From Neostapfia colusana (Eukaryota; Streptophyta; Magnoliopsida; Poales; Poaceae): a stretch of 64,000 bases of DNA. The notes below the pieces were generated by a model that had not been told where the DNA came from, did no database searches, and saw only the letters and a list, made by a program, of their open reading frames with translations. The DNA lies in NCBI GenBank assembly GCA_030760725.1, contig JASWHV010000012.1:40703652-40767651 (forward strand), read 5' to 3'. The translations under genes were made by a program, and so were the position numbers. Shown piece after piece: positions 8,035-21,222 of this stretch; position 1 is the stretch's first letter; the number at the start of each line of letters is the position of its first letter.

Positions 8035-10767
8035 TCCCTGACCTCCCCTCTACCGATCTAGACCATAAGATCACAGTTCTAGGCAGAATTCTCGAGGATC
8101 TGAAACTTTCCGGCGAGATCGCCGCTTCCCGCCGCCGTGCGCCGCCGGCAGCGCCGCCCGCGCTCGATCAGAGCGACGTGGCCGCTTGTGCGCCGTTTAT
8201 TTTAAATCGCACGGTAGACTTTAAAACCCCGCGTACCGGTTCGATGTTATAATCTCAGCCGTCGGTTTAAAATCGGACGGTCCACGTCAGCCCCGCATTA
8301 TAAAGACTGGAATTCTTACGTGCTACCCCCTGGGGTTCTCTGGAATTGAGAGCTAGCCCCGGAAACTTCAGATCTAGCCCCTGGAATTCCAGAAAATCAT
8401 GTAAATTCATTTAAAAATCAGTTTTAGCCCCTGGACTTAATAAAAATTAGGTAAAACACCTCTGATAAGTGTAGCTAGACCCCTGGAAATTATGAAAATA
8501 ATATTATAGACCCTGTAATGGGTGAGTTCATTATTTTAGCCCTGTTTAGTATTTAATTTAGGAAATTGAATATGTAACCCGTGTTTAAAAATTAAAAAGT
8601 GGGACAAACATAATTGTTAAAATTAATTAAAAACTTTCTCAGTACTTAGAAAACCTTGGAGTGAGATAAAACTATATTTTGGGCTGAAATGAATCTGTTT
8701 CATTTATTATTCACATTTAATAGTATAGGGACACATTTTTAAGTAAAGAATAGCTATAGAAAAATAGGGAAAATAATTATGAAATAGTATACATCAGAAG
8801 CCAAGGTCAAAATATGTTATTAAATTATTTAGGACCAGAACCTAAACTGTTTAGATGATGTGTATTACTAATTTCATAATAAAATACACAATTATGCATA
8901 GGAATATAAATCTGAAAATATAGTAACTAGTAAATGATAAAAGGAGTTTTTAAAATCCAAAGAGTTCAGTTTAGGGTTGGTAGAAATTATGAAGGCACAA
9001 ATGGGGAAGAAAAAATACTTTTCATACACACTTGGTAGTAAAGGGGTGTAGTAGTTGAATATAAGAAATTTATTGGAAACCCATATAAATAGTATGTAAG
9101 TATAAATGTGGACACAAAAGTAGGAATCATATACACATGGTTAAAAGTGCATGCAAGCCACAACTCAACACACATAAAGTAACCACAACACATATAATGG
9201 TAAGGAACTTTTATAAATGTGAATGTGTGGTTTGTATGAAGTAGAAGTGTGAACTATGTCTTATGATTGTTGTTTTTCTTTTGCTATGTGTGATGGTATG
9301 AAGTAGAACCTGTTCAAGAGCAAGTTATCCCTTTCCAAGATCAGGACTACCCATTTCAAGAGCAGCAAGAAGGAGGCAAGTGTCCTTGACCACTTTGATC
9401 CTATGCTAGGATGTGTAGATAGAATTATTTGCATTGTCAAATGAAATATGAAACCCATGCTAGGAAGTTTCCCTAGAATTGCATTACCTTGTTTCCTTGA
9501 AGCTTGGGTTGGGATTTATTTTGTCATGTCATTTATTTACATGCATATGCTTAGCCATGCTTAGAATGGGATAATTGGGATATGAGATCATCAGTTTATT
9601 TTACCATACTCTTGGATGAGGTATTGTGAGTTATGTAGAGGTAGGGATCAAGGCAAGTTGGATGTTTTGGTTGTGTGCTGGGTGCACGAGACTTGGGTTT
9701 GTGTTTAGTACTTGCCTGGATCCTAAGGACCGGTTCATGGAGCATGTAACCCGGCTTTACAGTGCAGCCCACATGCTGAGATGGGGCAGCTTGGCCAATT
9801 AATTAGGTGTATCCCCGGCGTAGTATGGGTGTGTTGGATGGTGCGGGGAGTAGGTGTCAGCTGGACTACCATATGAACCGCAAGGCTCAAGAGGGGGCCA
9901 CTGCAGCGGGGTTGGAGCCTCTTGTATGCTGTTAGGGGTGAAACCTCAGTGGGCCCACGCTCGTCGGGAATCCCTTTGTAAAGGCTTCGCAGTGATCTCC
10001 TGGCTACACACCTGGGAAGTGTGAATGTGGATCGTAGCCACTGGCATAATGGAGGTTCTTTTAGTCCACCCGGCAACGGGGGATGAAATCACTACTTGTG
10101 GGTACAGTGGTACAAACTCTGCAGAGTCAAAACTGTCTTGACAGCCGTGCTCACGGTTAAGAGCGGCCTGGACTTATTCATGATTAGAGGATTGATGGTT
10201 TTGGAAGTTAAGTGGGGAGCTTAACATTGGAAATGATGCTATGGTTATTGGATTATGATGATGGGATGCTAGATTTGGACCATTTCACCTGTGTAGTAAT
10301 GTAGGTGCTTAATAAGCTAAGGTGATAGGTATTAATTGCGTAGTGCTTTTACCATGAGTTCAACCTCTCCTTGTTCTAGCCATGCATGATATAATTTTCC
10401 CACACTTGCTGAGTACCATTGGTACTCAACCTTGCATTTTTGTTGGTTTATATTGCTGCTCAGGTCAAGATAATGAGGTGGTGTATAATGACCAAGACTT
10501 TGGACCCGAAGAAGGTTTCTAGGTTCATGGAGACCCCGGGCAACGCCTGTGTTGGAGCCCTAAAGAATAATATTCCGCTGCTAGTTTATTTACTTGTGAT
10601 GAAGCATTAGTGTCCATTGAGACATTTGCGATGTAAGACTTATTTATATTCGACACCTGGCTTGTAATAAATGATGCTTCACTATTTGTCATCACATGTA
10701 TGAGAAAATGATCCTGGCATACATGTGATATTCACTTGGTTGTTCTTCGGAAAAACCGGGTGTGACA

Positions 10768-11116
10768 GCAGAGCCTCGGTAGGCTTTTGCGCACGAAGGG
10801 ATCGACTCGGAAGCTGCTAAGGTTGCCAGCAGGTCTCCAGCACGATGGAAATGCGAGAGGAGGTGGCACTCGGATAAGTTCCGACTGCTGCAGGCGTGTT
10901 ACGAGCGAGGGGAAAAACAGACCGTGGTTGGCTCAGCTGCGGTCGCGTGGATCGCACCGAGCGAGAGGGAAACAGCGAGACCGATCGCCAGCGCGAGGAA
11001 AAACGGGGCGGTGGCCGCTGCATCGAGTCTCGGTGGCGCTCGGGGTTGCATGCGGTGGCGCCCGAAGAGAGTCACGGCTGAATCATTTCTAAACCGAGAG
11101 CGTCGGTTGCTCAGTG
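10768..11116 (-). repeat. LTR D, left piece (GC-rich core)
   Basis: A GC-rich piece of a minus-oriented LTR cut on the left by A and on the right by B. It resumes at 25459. Collinearity with LTR F (around 41100-41290) supports the join. The left end of D is outside the window. The frames here (for example 10924-11217 +) are not credible genes. Confidence 0.75.
11112..11116. repeat. Target-site duplication of composite B, left copy (CAGTG)
   Basis: CAGTG directly precedes the TGAGACGGG end of B and recurs at 25454-25458 directly after its other end. Confidence 0.9.
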
Positions 11117-11200
11117 TGAGACGGGCCTACCAACTGAGAGAGGCCACTCGCCCGGGAATCGCATTGGGTGGTGCCGTGTTGTGCGGCACCCAACAGCACA
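11117..11200 (-). repeat. Third LTR of B, terminal remnant
   Basis: It matches 12019-12102 and 21223-21306, the last bases of the B LTR on the minus strand. It is fused at 11200/11201 to leader sequence through a shared ACA. Confidence 0.9.
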
Positions 11201-12018
11201 GAGCACTCCGTTTTTGAAATCTTTGAAGCCTAGTCTTCCTCTCATTTGAATCTTAGCTCAAAATAAGAGTTCAGTAACTAATATTTGTTTCAAATTTCCA
11301 TTTTTATTTGAAAGTTAGTTAATGAGTCATTTCTTCAAAGGAAATGAGTTATAAAGTTTAGTACGGCGTCGACGCACCGTAAGAGGCATGTCGGTACTAC
11401 GTAGCCTCACCAAAAGAAAATCCTAACCGGATTATACCGGCATATTCGTATCTTAGGTGGCACTAAACGGTCACTCACAAACGTGTTCTATTCGTACTAC
11501 GGTTTCGTGGTTAATCCTGCATAAGTCACACTCAATCGTCAGGTCCGGCTGCACACCGAACCCGGTATCCATACAGTTCTTACACCCGTCCGTCATCACT
11601 CGCACAGGTGTTCTCAAACCAAACACGCCTTGAGCTACGTGTTCATGTTACTAACCACGTGACGGGGTTTTCCCAAATTGCACCACGCACGCCCAGGATA
11701 GACGTTGCTCGAGTACCCCAAACGACATGAGGAGTCGTAGAGGATACTAAAGCGGGTCGGGTTACCTGCCACCCGTGGGGCTCCACCCTTCAGCTTGTGC
11801 GCACTGGTGGACAGCGCTTACGTGCAGCCCCCAAGACATAACTCGTGCCGAGATGCACGATTTTCCAAAATAACAAATACGTTAGTTTTGCCACCTTCAT
11901 AATAAGCTAATAGTGATCCTTATGTGGGCCTAGTACCGTATCCTCACCGTAACCTAGATTTTTGTTGTAATACGATCCTTATTCCGTGCGCTATTACCAA
12001 TGCGGCTCTGATACCAGC
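11201..12018 (-). repeat. Leader remnant of the second B body, with primer-binding site
   Basis: 818 bases equivalent to 20405-21222 in the main copy, of identical length. It contains the complement of TGGTATCAGAGC at 12005-12016. No ORF is credible. Confidence 0.9.
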
Positions 12019-15000
12019 TGAGACGGGCCTACCAACTGAGACAGGCCACTCGCCCGGGAATCGCATTGGGTGGTGCCGTGTTGTGCGGCACCCAACAGCA
12101 CACATATGAGGAACAATGTATTACATAAAACAATAGCGGAAGCTTACAAGTTTTTCTTTGTAAATACTTTACATCAAGTAACTACAGAGGAAGTCTATAT
12201 CAACTCACATCGAATAACTAAGAGCACTCGAGATGAAGTCCAGCCCACGGACTCCTCTCGCTAGCAACACAAAGACAACAGCAGCGGCTGGGTTCTCCCT
12301 GTGTTAAACGACTCGGAAGTCTCCGAGTCTTACCGGACAACCTTCTTCCTAGCGTCGATGTTAACCTGCAAAACCACTTATATAGCAAGCGTGAGCACAT
12401 AGGCTCAGCAAGACTGATCCGTCTCTCCTAAACAAGAAACTCTACATGCACGACGGTTGCAATTGGGTTAGCTAGATTTGCATAAAGGACTCGCCTAAAG
12501 TTGAGCCTTAACTTTCAGATTTTCAGCCTCATTGTGCAAACCTTGAGCCGAAAAGCATCGCAACTCCACAATCAAACAAGAAACGCTTTGTTTCTATGCT
12601 CCTTGCACAAAGTGAAAGTAAAGTTTAATGTGCCTATCTCTAATTCAATCATGGTTGAAATACAAATTACATCACAGTCTTATAAAGTTCAGAAGATAAC
12701 CAATTTCAGTTCTTACTACGTCAAGACGCAGTGGGCAAGTATGCTCATATAACCGCGAGCGACGGTGATTCGAATCAGTACACGCCCGGACTACACGACA
12801 CGTACACCCGTACTACGAGTTGCCGGCAGCAACCTCAACTGACGTTGTACGCGGCCATCTTTCCTAAGATCTTCCACATTGGACGCAGTCCAACTGCCCC
12901 GAGTACGCAAGCTCCCTCAAGGTACATACCCGCAGTGGTATATTCTTATGCGAGGTACCTCCTGCTACCCTGACGCCGAAAGCCTAAGGCAGTTGGAAAA
13001 GTTCCACTATGGATCTCCCAAGGTACATCGGTTTCCTGGGTCCCATATAGCCAGTATGCGCCCGGTACACAACTCAAACTTGTCCAACAGGGCCATGCAC
13101 GGACGGGACTTAACCGACACAGGCAGGGCTATGCACGCACAGCCTGCAACCTGCTGCATCTAAACCTCCCTACCCGGTCTCCGTTTCTTATGTGTGAACT
13201 TTCCTCATTTTTTATAATTCGGACCCGTTCCGAGTAAACCAGCCCTAAACTCGCGAGTAGCTTTCAACTACTCGACTTCTACCGGACCTTTCCTACTAAC
13301 ATTTAGCATAGCTAAATCCACTCGAGAGGTGCTATTCTACCCTTTCTCTCTTAGGTATTTCTGGTCATGCAAGTGGGGTTTTCAATATCATCTAGACTTA
13401 CTGCAACCAATGATGCAAAGCTATGATCTCCACAAATGAAAATGCTTTATAAAACTGTTCAAATGCAAACTGGGGCTTGCCTTTTTTGCAGGTGACTAAG
13501 GTTACAATCAGTTAGTGACGATCACTTGGAGCTTGATCACTTGTTTTCCTCCCTCCTTGATCTTCACTACTAGTCCTTCTCCCCTTCTTCACCTATATGC
13601 TACACGATATGGTCATGCATATGTATTTAATTGAAAAGATTTTACTAATAAGATCTAATGATAGTTTTAAAACTGGAACTCTTTTAAAGAATTTAAAATG
13701 ACACTGGTGCTAGTGGTTTGGGTTGGGTTTAAACACTATGATCAAATGTTGAGTGCTTTTCCCACTTACGTGTTGATCACCTTAAGAGATCACACATAAC
13801 AGTGGTGATCCAGAGCTCTAATGGAGCTGAGAATTTTCATGTGAGTTCCTTGTCACAAGAAAGTCCTCTGGACCAAAATTTAGCACTTTTCGGTGAGTGG
13901 TTTATTCAGAACAATTCTCTAAGTGTTTAATAAAAGATGAATTAATTCTGAGTTAATACCCATGTTCATGTCAAACTCATTGAACCACAATTTCAATTAT
14001 AGTTCATAGAGTCTACATGAATTTTCCTAGGATTTTTGGAGCTAAGAATTGCCCAAAACTGAATTTACAAGTTTTGGAAATTTCTCTGAAAATGTTTCTG
14101 TATTCATTTGAATACAGGGACTTACAATCTGAATTACCCTGATCAATTCAACTCCAAATGAACTGAAACTTTTACAGGAGTCTAATAACACCCTAAAGAA
14201 TATTCTGGCACAATTTGAGTTGGGCGGGGCTCGCACGCGAGCTGGGCGGTGGGCGATCGGTTTAGAGCCCAGCGGTGGTCTTTGTTCGTCTCACGCGTGG
14301 GGAGAGAAGGAACAGCCCGTGGCTTCGGTAAAAAGGCGAGAGAGGGAGTGTGGCGGTAGCTGCCGACGTCCAGCAGCTCTCCACCGCGAAGGGGAGCCAG
14401 CAGGAGGTGGCTGTGGCTGGTACTCGGTGTCGCTCGGGGAAGGATCGGTCTGCTGTTGCTTCGCGTGCGAGGAAGGCAAAGGGAGACTGTGGACTGAAGA
14501 TCTTTTGTAAATTTCAGTACTCCCAATGACATGTGGGTCCCACATGTCAGTCCTTCTTTATCTCCTTCTAAATATCTCCCAAGTTTGAATATTGATGGAA
14601 TTCAATTGTGGGAATTCAAATCTGATATGCATTTGGATAATTGGGCAAGTTTCATCCAAATTCAAATGGGTGTTTGAATTCTTTGTCATTTAAAGTCCAT
14701 TTTGGAAAATGGGTTGCAAATCATTTTCATAAATCATGAAACTTTGCACACCCCCTAATTTGGACCCAAGGAATTCAAATATGGAATCTGATTTTTCTTT
14801 TGGCTGCTGCAAACGAGATTTTCGGCACAACAGTTCTGAATTTCATTGTGTTGTTCTCATTTAAATTTTTGTTTGAACAAATTGTTCCCAACCTGATTTT
14901 TGTTTTCTCACACACATGGGAAATTCCCATCTTAGTTTTTGACCCCTCTTGGGTTCCAAGTCTCCAAATAAACATTTGAACTTCTGTGAAGAAAACCCTC

Positions 15001-15113
15001 ATGTGTGTTATCACATGTGGGGAAAAGTTTTAACAAGTCCCAATTTTCATACATATGAAACAAACTTTTGCAAACAAGTGTTTCCTTGTATTCATATTTT
15101 TGGGACCTTTACA
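12019..15113 (-). repeat. Middle (3') LTR of B, 3095 bp, with a large internal deletion
   Basis: It starts TGTAAAGGTCCC on the minus strand at 15113. Compared with 21223-25453 it lacks about 1.1 kb at 14219 (equivalent to about 23425-24560). The compared stretch 12019-12600 differs from its partner by about 3 percent by eye, mostly transitions. It contains no gene; the frames at 14182-14545 on both strands are shadows in the GC-rich core. Confidence 0.9.
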
Positions 15114-15149
15114 TTCCTCCCCCCTTAAAAGGAATCTCGTCCCGAGATT
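15114..15149 (-). other. Polypurine tract and inverted repeat of B
   Basis: On the minus strand AATCTCG-GGA-CGAGATT (15149-15133) precedes TTTTAAGGGGGGAGGAA, which abuts the 3' LTR. Confidence 0.85.
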
Positions 15150-15185
15150 CAAAAAGGAGAACAAGACGGGAGGTAATTACAAAGT

Positions 15186-18159
15186 TTATGACAAAAGCTC
15201 CGGATAGTTCTTGTGGATGTAATCTTCGGTTTCCCACGTCGCCTCTTCCAGGGTATGATTACTCCACAGGACTTTGTAAAATTTCAAAGTCCGGTTCCTG
15301 GTGATCCGGGTCTTTTCATCGATAATCTGTATAGGTTGCTCGACGTAGGTGAGATCCGGCTTCAACTCGTCGATGTCTTCAGTGCGGACGGCAGCGGTAA
15401 ACTTGAGACACTTCTGCAGCTGGGACACGTGAAATATGTCGTGAATACCGGCAAGGCTTGCCGGTAGTTCCAGCCGGTAGGCTACGTTTCCGCACTTCTC
15501 CGTTATAGCAAACGGACCGATGAATCGGGGAGCAAGTTTCCCCTTGACACCGAACCGATAAATCCCCTTCATCGGAGACACACGAAGATACACGTGCTCT
15601 CCGACTTCCAAATGCAGCGGCCGACGTCTCTTGTCCGGGTAGCTCTTTTGATGAGATTGGGCAGCTTTGAGGTTCTCTTGTATTATCCGAACTCTCTCTT
15701 CGGCTTCATTGACAAGATCAACCCTGAACGTTACTCGTTCACCGGATTCGCACCAATTCAATGGTGTACGGCACTTCCGGCTGTATAGAGCTTCATATGG
15801 TGCCATTTCGATGCTCGTCTGATATCCATTGTTGTACGAGAACTCTGCCAACGGTAAGTGATCATCCCAGCTCTTACAGTGGTGGATGGCACATGCTCTT
15901 AGCATATCTTCCAATAATTGATTCACCCTCTCAGTTTGCCCATCGGTTTGAGGGTGGTACGCAGAGCTTCTAATTAGTTTGGTCCCCAAGGAGGCGTGTA
16001 GCTGTTCCCAGAAACGGGCTACGAACAGCGACCCTCTATCTGACACAATGGTACGGGGAACTCCATGTAAGCACAAGATCCGTGCTATGTACAGCTCTGC
16101 ATACTGCCTTGCGTTATATCTTGTATGCACAGGGATGAAATGTGCTGATTTGGTTAACCGGTCCATGATTACCCAAATCGAATCATGGTTGTGGGAGGTC
16201 ATCGGCAACCCGACGATGAAGTCCATACTCAAGTCTTCCCACTTCCATGCTGGTACTTGTAGTGGCTGCAACAGGCCTGACTTCTTCATGTGGTCGGCCT
16301 TGACTCTTCGACACGTATCACACTCCGAAACGTACTTTGCAACCTCACGTTTCATACGTGTCCACCAAAACTTATTCCGGAGATCTTGGTACATTTTATT
16401 ACTGCCCGGATGAATGGAAAACTTGGACAAATGGGCTTCGTCCAAAATTTTCTTCAGGGTAGTCCCATATCCCGGGGTACCACAATCCGGTCGTTAAACC
16501 ACAAAGTACCCTCATCGTCCTTCCGGAAGCACTTCATTTCTCCGTTGTCTAATCTTCGCCGTATGTGACACTACCCTTGTCTTTCCGTTGAGCTTCAATG
16601 ATCTCCTCTCGGATGGTGGGAGTGAGAGCGAGATTATAGAGAGTTCCATACGGGATAACATGGAGGCTTGGTTCGTCATCATCCATTTCAGCGATACTTA
16701 GGTGATGGATATGCGCCTTACGACTGAGCGCATCGGCGACCACATTCGCCTTTCCTGGATGATAATGAATCTCCAGTTCATAGTCCTTAATGAGCTCTAG
16801 CCATCTTCGTTGCCTCATGTTTAGTTCTTTCTGAGTGAAGATGTACTTCAAGCTCTTGTGGTCGGTGTAGAGGTGTACAAGATTTCCAAGCAAGTAATGC
16901 CTCCACATCTTCAAAGCAAGGACCACAGCAGCTAACTCAAGATCATGAGTTGGATAATGCTGCTCGTGAGTTCTGAGTTGACGAGATCCATAAGCGACCA
17001 CTCGTCTTTCTTGCATCAGCATGGAGCCAAGACCGATGCCAGATGCATCGCAATACACGTCAAATGGCTTCGTCGTATCCGGCTAAGCAAGAACTGGGGC
17101 TGTTGTGAGATGCTTCACTAGGGTCTTGAAAGCTTGTTCACACGCAGCACCCCATACAAATCTGGTATTCTTCTTTAATAATTCCATCATCGGTTTAGCG
17201 ATCTTAGAGAAACCCGGAATAAACCTCCAGTAATAACCCACTAAACCGAGGAAGCTACGGATTTCATGTACTGACTTTGGTGACTCCCATTTCTGTACTT
17301 GGATAATCTTACTCGGATCTACAGCGATGCCCTCCGCTGAAATGATGTGTCCGAGAAAAGGTACTTGATTAATCCAGAATTCACACTTTCTGAATTTTGC
17401 ATAGAGCTGATGATCTCGCAATCTTTGTAGCACAATATGCAGATGTTCAGCATGTTCTTCCTCTGACTTGGAGTACACCAAGATATCGTCGATGAAGACA
17501 ATGACGGATTTATCCAACTCTGGCATGAACACTGAATTCATCAGGTACATAAAGTGTGCCGGGGCGTTGGTCAAACCAAAAGACATAACAAGATACTCAT
17601 AGAGCCCGTATCTCGTTGAAAATGCCGTCTTTGGAATATCTTCTGCCCGGATTTTAATCTGGTGATATCCGGACCGAAGATCCATCTTCGAAAATACCTT
17701 TGCACCCACTAATTGATCGAAGAGCATATCAATGCAAGGTAGTGGGTACTTGTTCTTGATGGTAACGGCGTTCAAAGGACGATAATCAACACAAAGTCGT
17801 AGTGTTTCGTCCTTCTTCTTGACAAACAACGCTGAACAACACCAAGGTGACGAACTCGGTCGTATAAAGCCCTTGCTCATTAGGTCATTCAGCTGTGTCT
17901 TAAATTCTGCCAGTTCATTGGGTGCCATCTTGTATGGCCTTCGTGATATCGGTGTTGTTTCTGGTATGAGTTCAATCTTGAACTCAACGTCTCGTTCCGG
18001 TGGCATGCCCGGTAAATCCTTGGGAAATACATCCGGATACTCACGTACCACCGGAATGTCCTCTATCTTGACAGCTTCCGTGTGGTTCACTGTTGCAATC
18101 TGCTGCCGTCTGGCGCCCAGAATTAATATATGAAGACCGTGCTGTGGGGAGTTGAGCAA
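15186..18159 (-). pseudogene. pol: Pol of element B (RT, RNase H, integrase, chromodomain), broken
   Basis: Read from 18159 down. RT keeps FIDDILVYSK and a typical palm. A stop at 17083-17085 lies between RT and RNase H. RNase H (about 17064-16549) keeps YCDASG and YTDHKSL. Frameshifts lie near 16567 and 16455. Integrase (16445-15186, 419 codons) keeps the HHCC finger, the catalytic D in MDFIVGLP, the D in IVSDRG and the E in TERVNQ. The C-terminus is a chromodomain (VLWSNHTLEEATWE). A further frameshift near 18150 separates it from protease. At least four lesions make it non-functional in cis. It would need trans help to move. Confidence 0.92.
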
Positions 18160-19679
18160 ATGGTCCTGGAGCTGACGTTAAGAACCGCCTGGTGGTAATT
18201 CAACCACGACATCCCCAAAATGATGTCGATCTTCAGACCTTCAAGAATAATGAGGGTCGTAGGGTATATTTTACCCCCCAAACAAAGAGGTGCTCTGGAG
18301 ACAACCTCGCTTGCGGTACTGCTGCCCCCGGGCGAAGATATGAGGTATTGCCTCTTTGTATAAACTGTTTGGAGCTGATGTTGAGCCACGAAAGATTGGC
18401 TAACGAAGTGGTGTGTGGCACCGGAATCAAATAGAACTAAAACCAGTAGCTGATTCAGAGAAAACATCCCTGCTAAAGCTGCTTCTCCTTCCGAAACATC
18501 ATCAATCACAGTATAGTGAATGTTGCCCCTCATCTGCCCTCCTATCTGCAGATTGAGGTACGGATCGTATTGTTGTAAATATGATGACCCGTAGCCTCGA
18601 ATTCCCTCCGGACATTGCCTAGCATAATGGCCCATGCGCCCACAAGTAAAACACGGATGTCTCTCCTGTTCTTCATCGACTTGCGGTGGACTGCTTGGTA
18701 CAAATGGCTGCAGCGATGGAGCACAAACCACCGTCTGATGCTGCGGCTGTGGAGGTGGTGCAAGTTGTAGAACTTGACCAGCAATCAATCTCTGAGGAGT
18801 TGATCATACAGGTGGCCTCCCTCTTTCCCCGGGTGGCGTTTGATACACCAAACGGTACTTCTAAGGCACATAATTTGTGCTGGCCTGCTCGATCTCACTC
18901 ATCTTTCTCTTCTCGGCTTGCCACTCAAGTGTCGGCTTCTCTGGAATGAAAGCCGCATCGACCATGTCGGTGTAACTGCTGTTATTGTGTACGGCCAACT
19001 TATCCTGTAATATGGCACTCAGGTCATGAAGGAATAGGTCACACCGTGCTTCTTCTTTCACCACATATTCGGGAGCATATTGGGCCAAAAGGTTAAACCT
19101 TCTGACATACTCGAGGACACTCATGTCCCCTTGCTTCAAGCCCAAAAATTCCTCCCGCTTTGCCTTGACAATACCTAGCGGTATGTAACGGGTACGGAAG
19201 GCTTTGCAAAATTCACTCCATGCTACTTGATGGTCCTCCAGAATGGTGGCAAGATGTTCAACCCACCAGTTTCCGGCGGCTCCATGGAGTTTCTGAGTGG
19301 CAAACATTGTCTTCTGCACTTCATCACACTCGAATACTCCAAATTTAGACTCCATGACACGAAGCCATTGATCTGCTTCCATAGGTTCGGTGGCTTCAGT
19401 AAAGATAGGCGGTTGAGTTGTCAAGAAATCCAGATAAGCGTCCCGAGATGGAACGGCTCGTTGCGTGTTCTGGAGTACGCCTTGCTGTACCAAAGCTTGG
19501 AGTAAGCGTGTGTGTTCTTGTGTTGCTTCTTGGAGTAGCCTAGCGTTCCCTTGACTAGACTCGACAACTCGAGTCATAAGATCCATCCATCCCGTTGATG
19601 GTGGTTCCGACGGTGGAATAGAAGCATCACCACCTCGATGAGAACTTCCGTCCCTACTCCTAGAGCGAGTACGAACCAT
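18123..19679 (-). pseudogene. gag: Gag, zinc knuckle and protease of element B, broken
   Basis: It starts MVRTRSRSRDG at 19679, one base after a splice-acceptor-like AG. The gag domain spans 19679-18861 with family marks (EPMEADQWL, NWWVEHL, YIPLG). In-frame stops at 18861-18863 and 18804-18806 interrupt it. The same frame then carries the CCHC knuckle (CFTCGRMGHYARQC) and protease (LFDSGATH), and ends at 18123 after a frameshift into pol. Confidence 0.9.
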
Positions 19680-21208
19680 ACTGCATAAATGTAGTTAAGA
19701 AGAGTTAACCAAGAACTCAGCAGTATGCGAGACTAATGAAAACATGATTATGTCAAAACTTTATGAAAGCAGTAACAAAACTCATGTTTACACAACTCCT
19801 TAGTAAGCATAGCTATCCAGCCTATCTGTACAGAACAGACCTTTATGCACTATCTCCAGATTTTGATCTAGTTAAGTGTATTTTCATAACTCAAGTCGAA
19901 TACCAAAGTTAAAGGTAACTTCAGTATCTTTCCAACGAGTACTCATATGCCTTCAGATCATCTCTGGATTAAAAGTTATGATTTTCCAAATTTGACAGAA
20001 TCCCTGGATAAAATTTGCCAGCACCTCCTTTGTACGTGGCTGATTTTATCACAGTTGTATATGTAAATACAATAAGAATCCGAACAAACCTTGAACTACA
20101 ACAATGTTGCACCATTCATAACCTTTCCAATGGGGTATCATAGGCTTCTTAATGGTTTATCTACAGAAAGTTATGGCTTAAAAACAGAAAGGTCCAGAGA
20201 GGTTTTTGCTGCTGTCCTGGTTCTGGACAGTTTACCTTCCTCTGAACTTTCTACCCATTTAGCGTGTGATTTGGCTCTGGAGGTCTACAAAGAAGTTGTA
20301 GAGATCTTGAAGACCTTTCCAGAACAGTACCATACACCTTAATTGGGCCAAGCTACTCAGAGTTATGCTCTATTAAAGTCCAGCGAGAATTCCTGCCGAA
20401 AACAGAGCACTCCGTTTTTGAAGTCTTTGAAGCCTAGTCTTCCTCTAATTTGAATCTTAGCTCAAAATAAGAGTTCAGTAACTAATATTTGTTTCAAATT
20501 TCCATTTTTATTTGTAAGTTAGTTAATGAGTCATTTCTTCAAAGGAAAGGAGTTATAAAGTTTAGTACGGCGTCGACGCACCATAAGAGGCATGTCGGTA
20601 CTACGTAGCCTCACCAAAAGAAAATCCTAACCGGATTATACCGGCATATTCGTATCTTAGGTGGCACTAAACGGTCACTCACAAACGTGTTCTATTCGTA
20701 CTACGGTTTCGTGGTTAATCCTGCATAAGTCACACTCAATCGTCAGGTCTAGCTGCACACCGAACCCGGTATCCATACAGTTCTTACACCCGTCCGTCAT
20801 CACTCGCACAGGTGTTCTCAAACCAAACACACCTTGAGCTACGTGTTCATGTTACTAACCACGTGACGGGGTTTTCCCAAATTGCACCACGCACGCCCGG
20901 GACAGACGTTGCTCGAGTACCCCAAACGACATGAGAAGTCGTAGAGGATACTAAAGCGGGTCGGGTTACCTGCCACCCGTGGGGCTCCACCCTTCAGCTT
21001 GTGCGCACTGGTGGACAGCGCTTACGTGCACCCCCCAAGACATAACTCGTCCCAAGATGCACGATTTTCTGACATAACAAATACGTTAGTTTTGCCACCT
21101 TCATAATAAGCTAATAGTGATCCTTATGTGGGCCTAGTACCGTATCCTCACCGTAACCTAGATTTTTGTCGTAATACGATCCTTATTCCATGCGCTATTA
21201 CCAATGCG
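19680..21208 (-). other. Untranslated leader of B
   Basis: About 1.5 kb between primer site and gag. Unlike A and G it has no leader ORF on the coding strand. It ends (minus strand) with TTAAC, a pyrimidine-rich run and ATGCAG just before gag. The plus-strand frame 20091-20342 has no support. Confidence 0.8.
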
Positions 21209-21220
21209 GCTCTGATACCA
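21209..21220 (-). other. Primer-binding site of B
   Basis: The complement of TGGTATCAGAGC, two bases inside the 5' LTR end. It matches initiator-Met tRNA. Confidence 0.95.
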
Positions 21221-21222
21221 GC

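Larger units (their letters stand above)
7347..10767 (+). repeat. 3' LTR of element A (3421 bp)
   Basis: It starts TGTAACACCCC and ends GTGTGACA. A TATA box (TATAAAAA, 7752-7759) sits 405 bases in, after a GC-rich upstream region, so transcription should start near 7780-7790. That leaves a leader of about 3 kb in the R/U5 part. Donor-like sites lie at 7808-7809 (CCG|GTGAGC) and 8029-8030 (GAG|GTGAGA). The rest (8300-9200) is AT-rich with no ORF that I believe. The flank after the LTR begins GCAGA; the matching 5' flank is outside the window. Confidence 0.95.

Noticed and set aside
20091..20342. 83-residue plus-strand ORF in the B leader
   Set aside because: Opposite to the element's coding strand, no match to a known fold, and not seen as a conserved frame in the related E leader.
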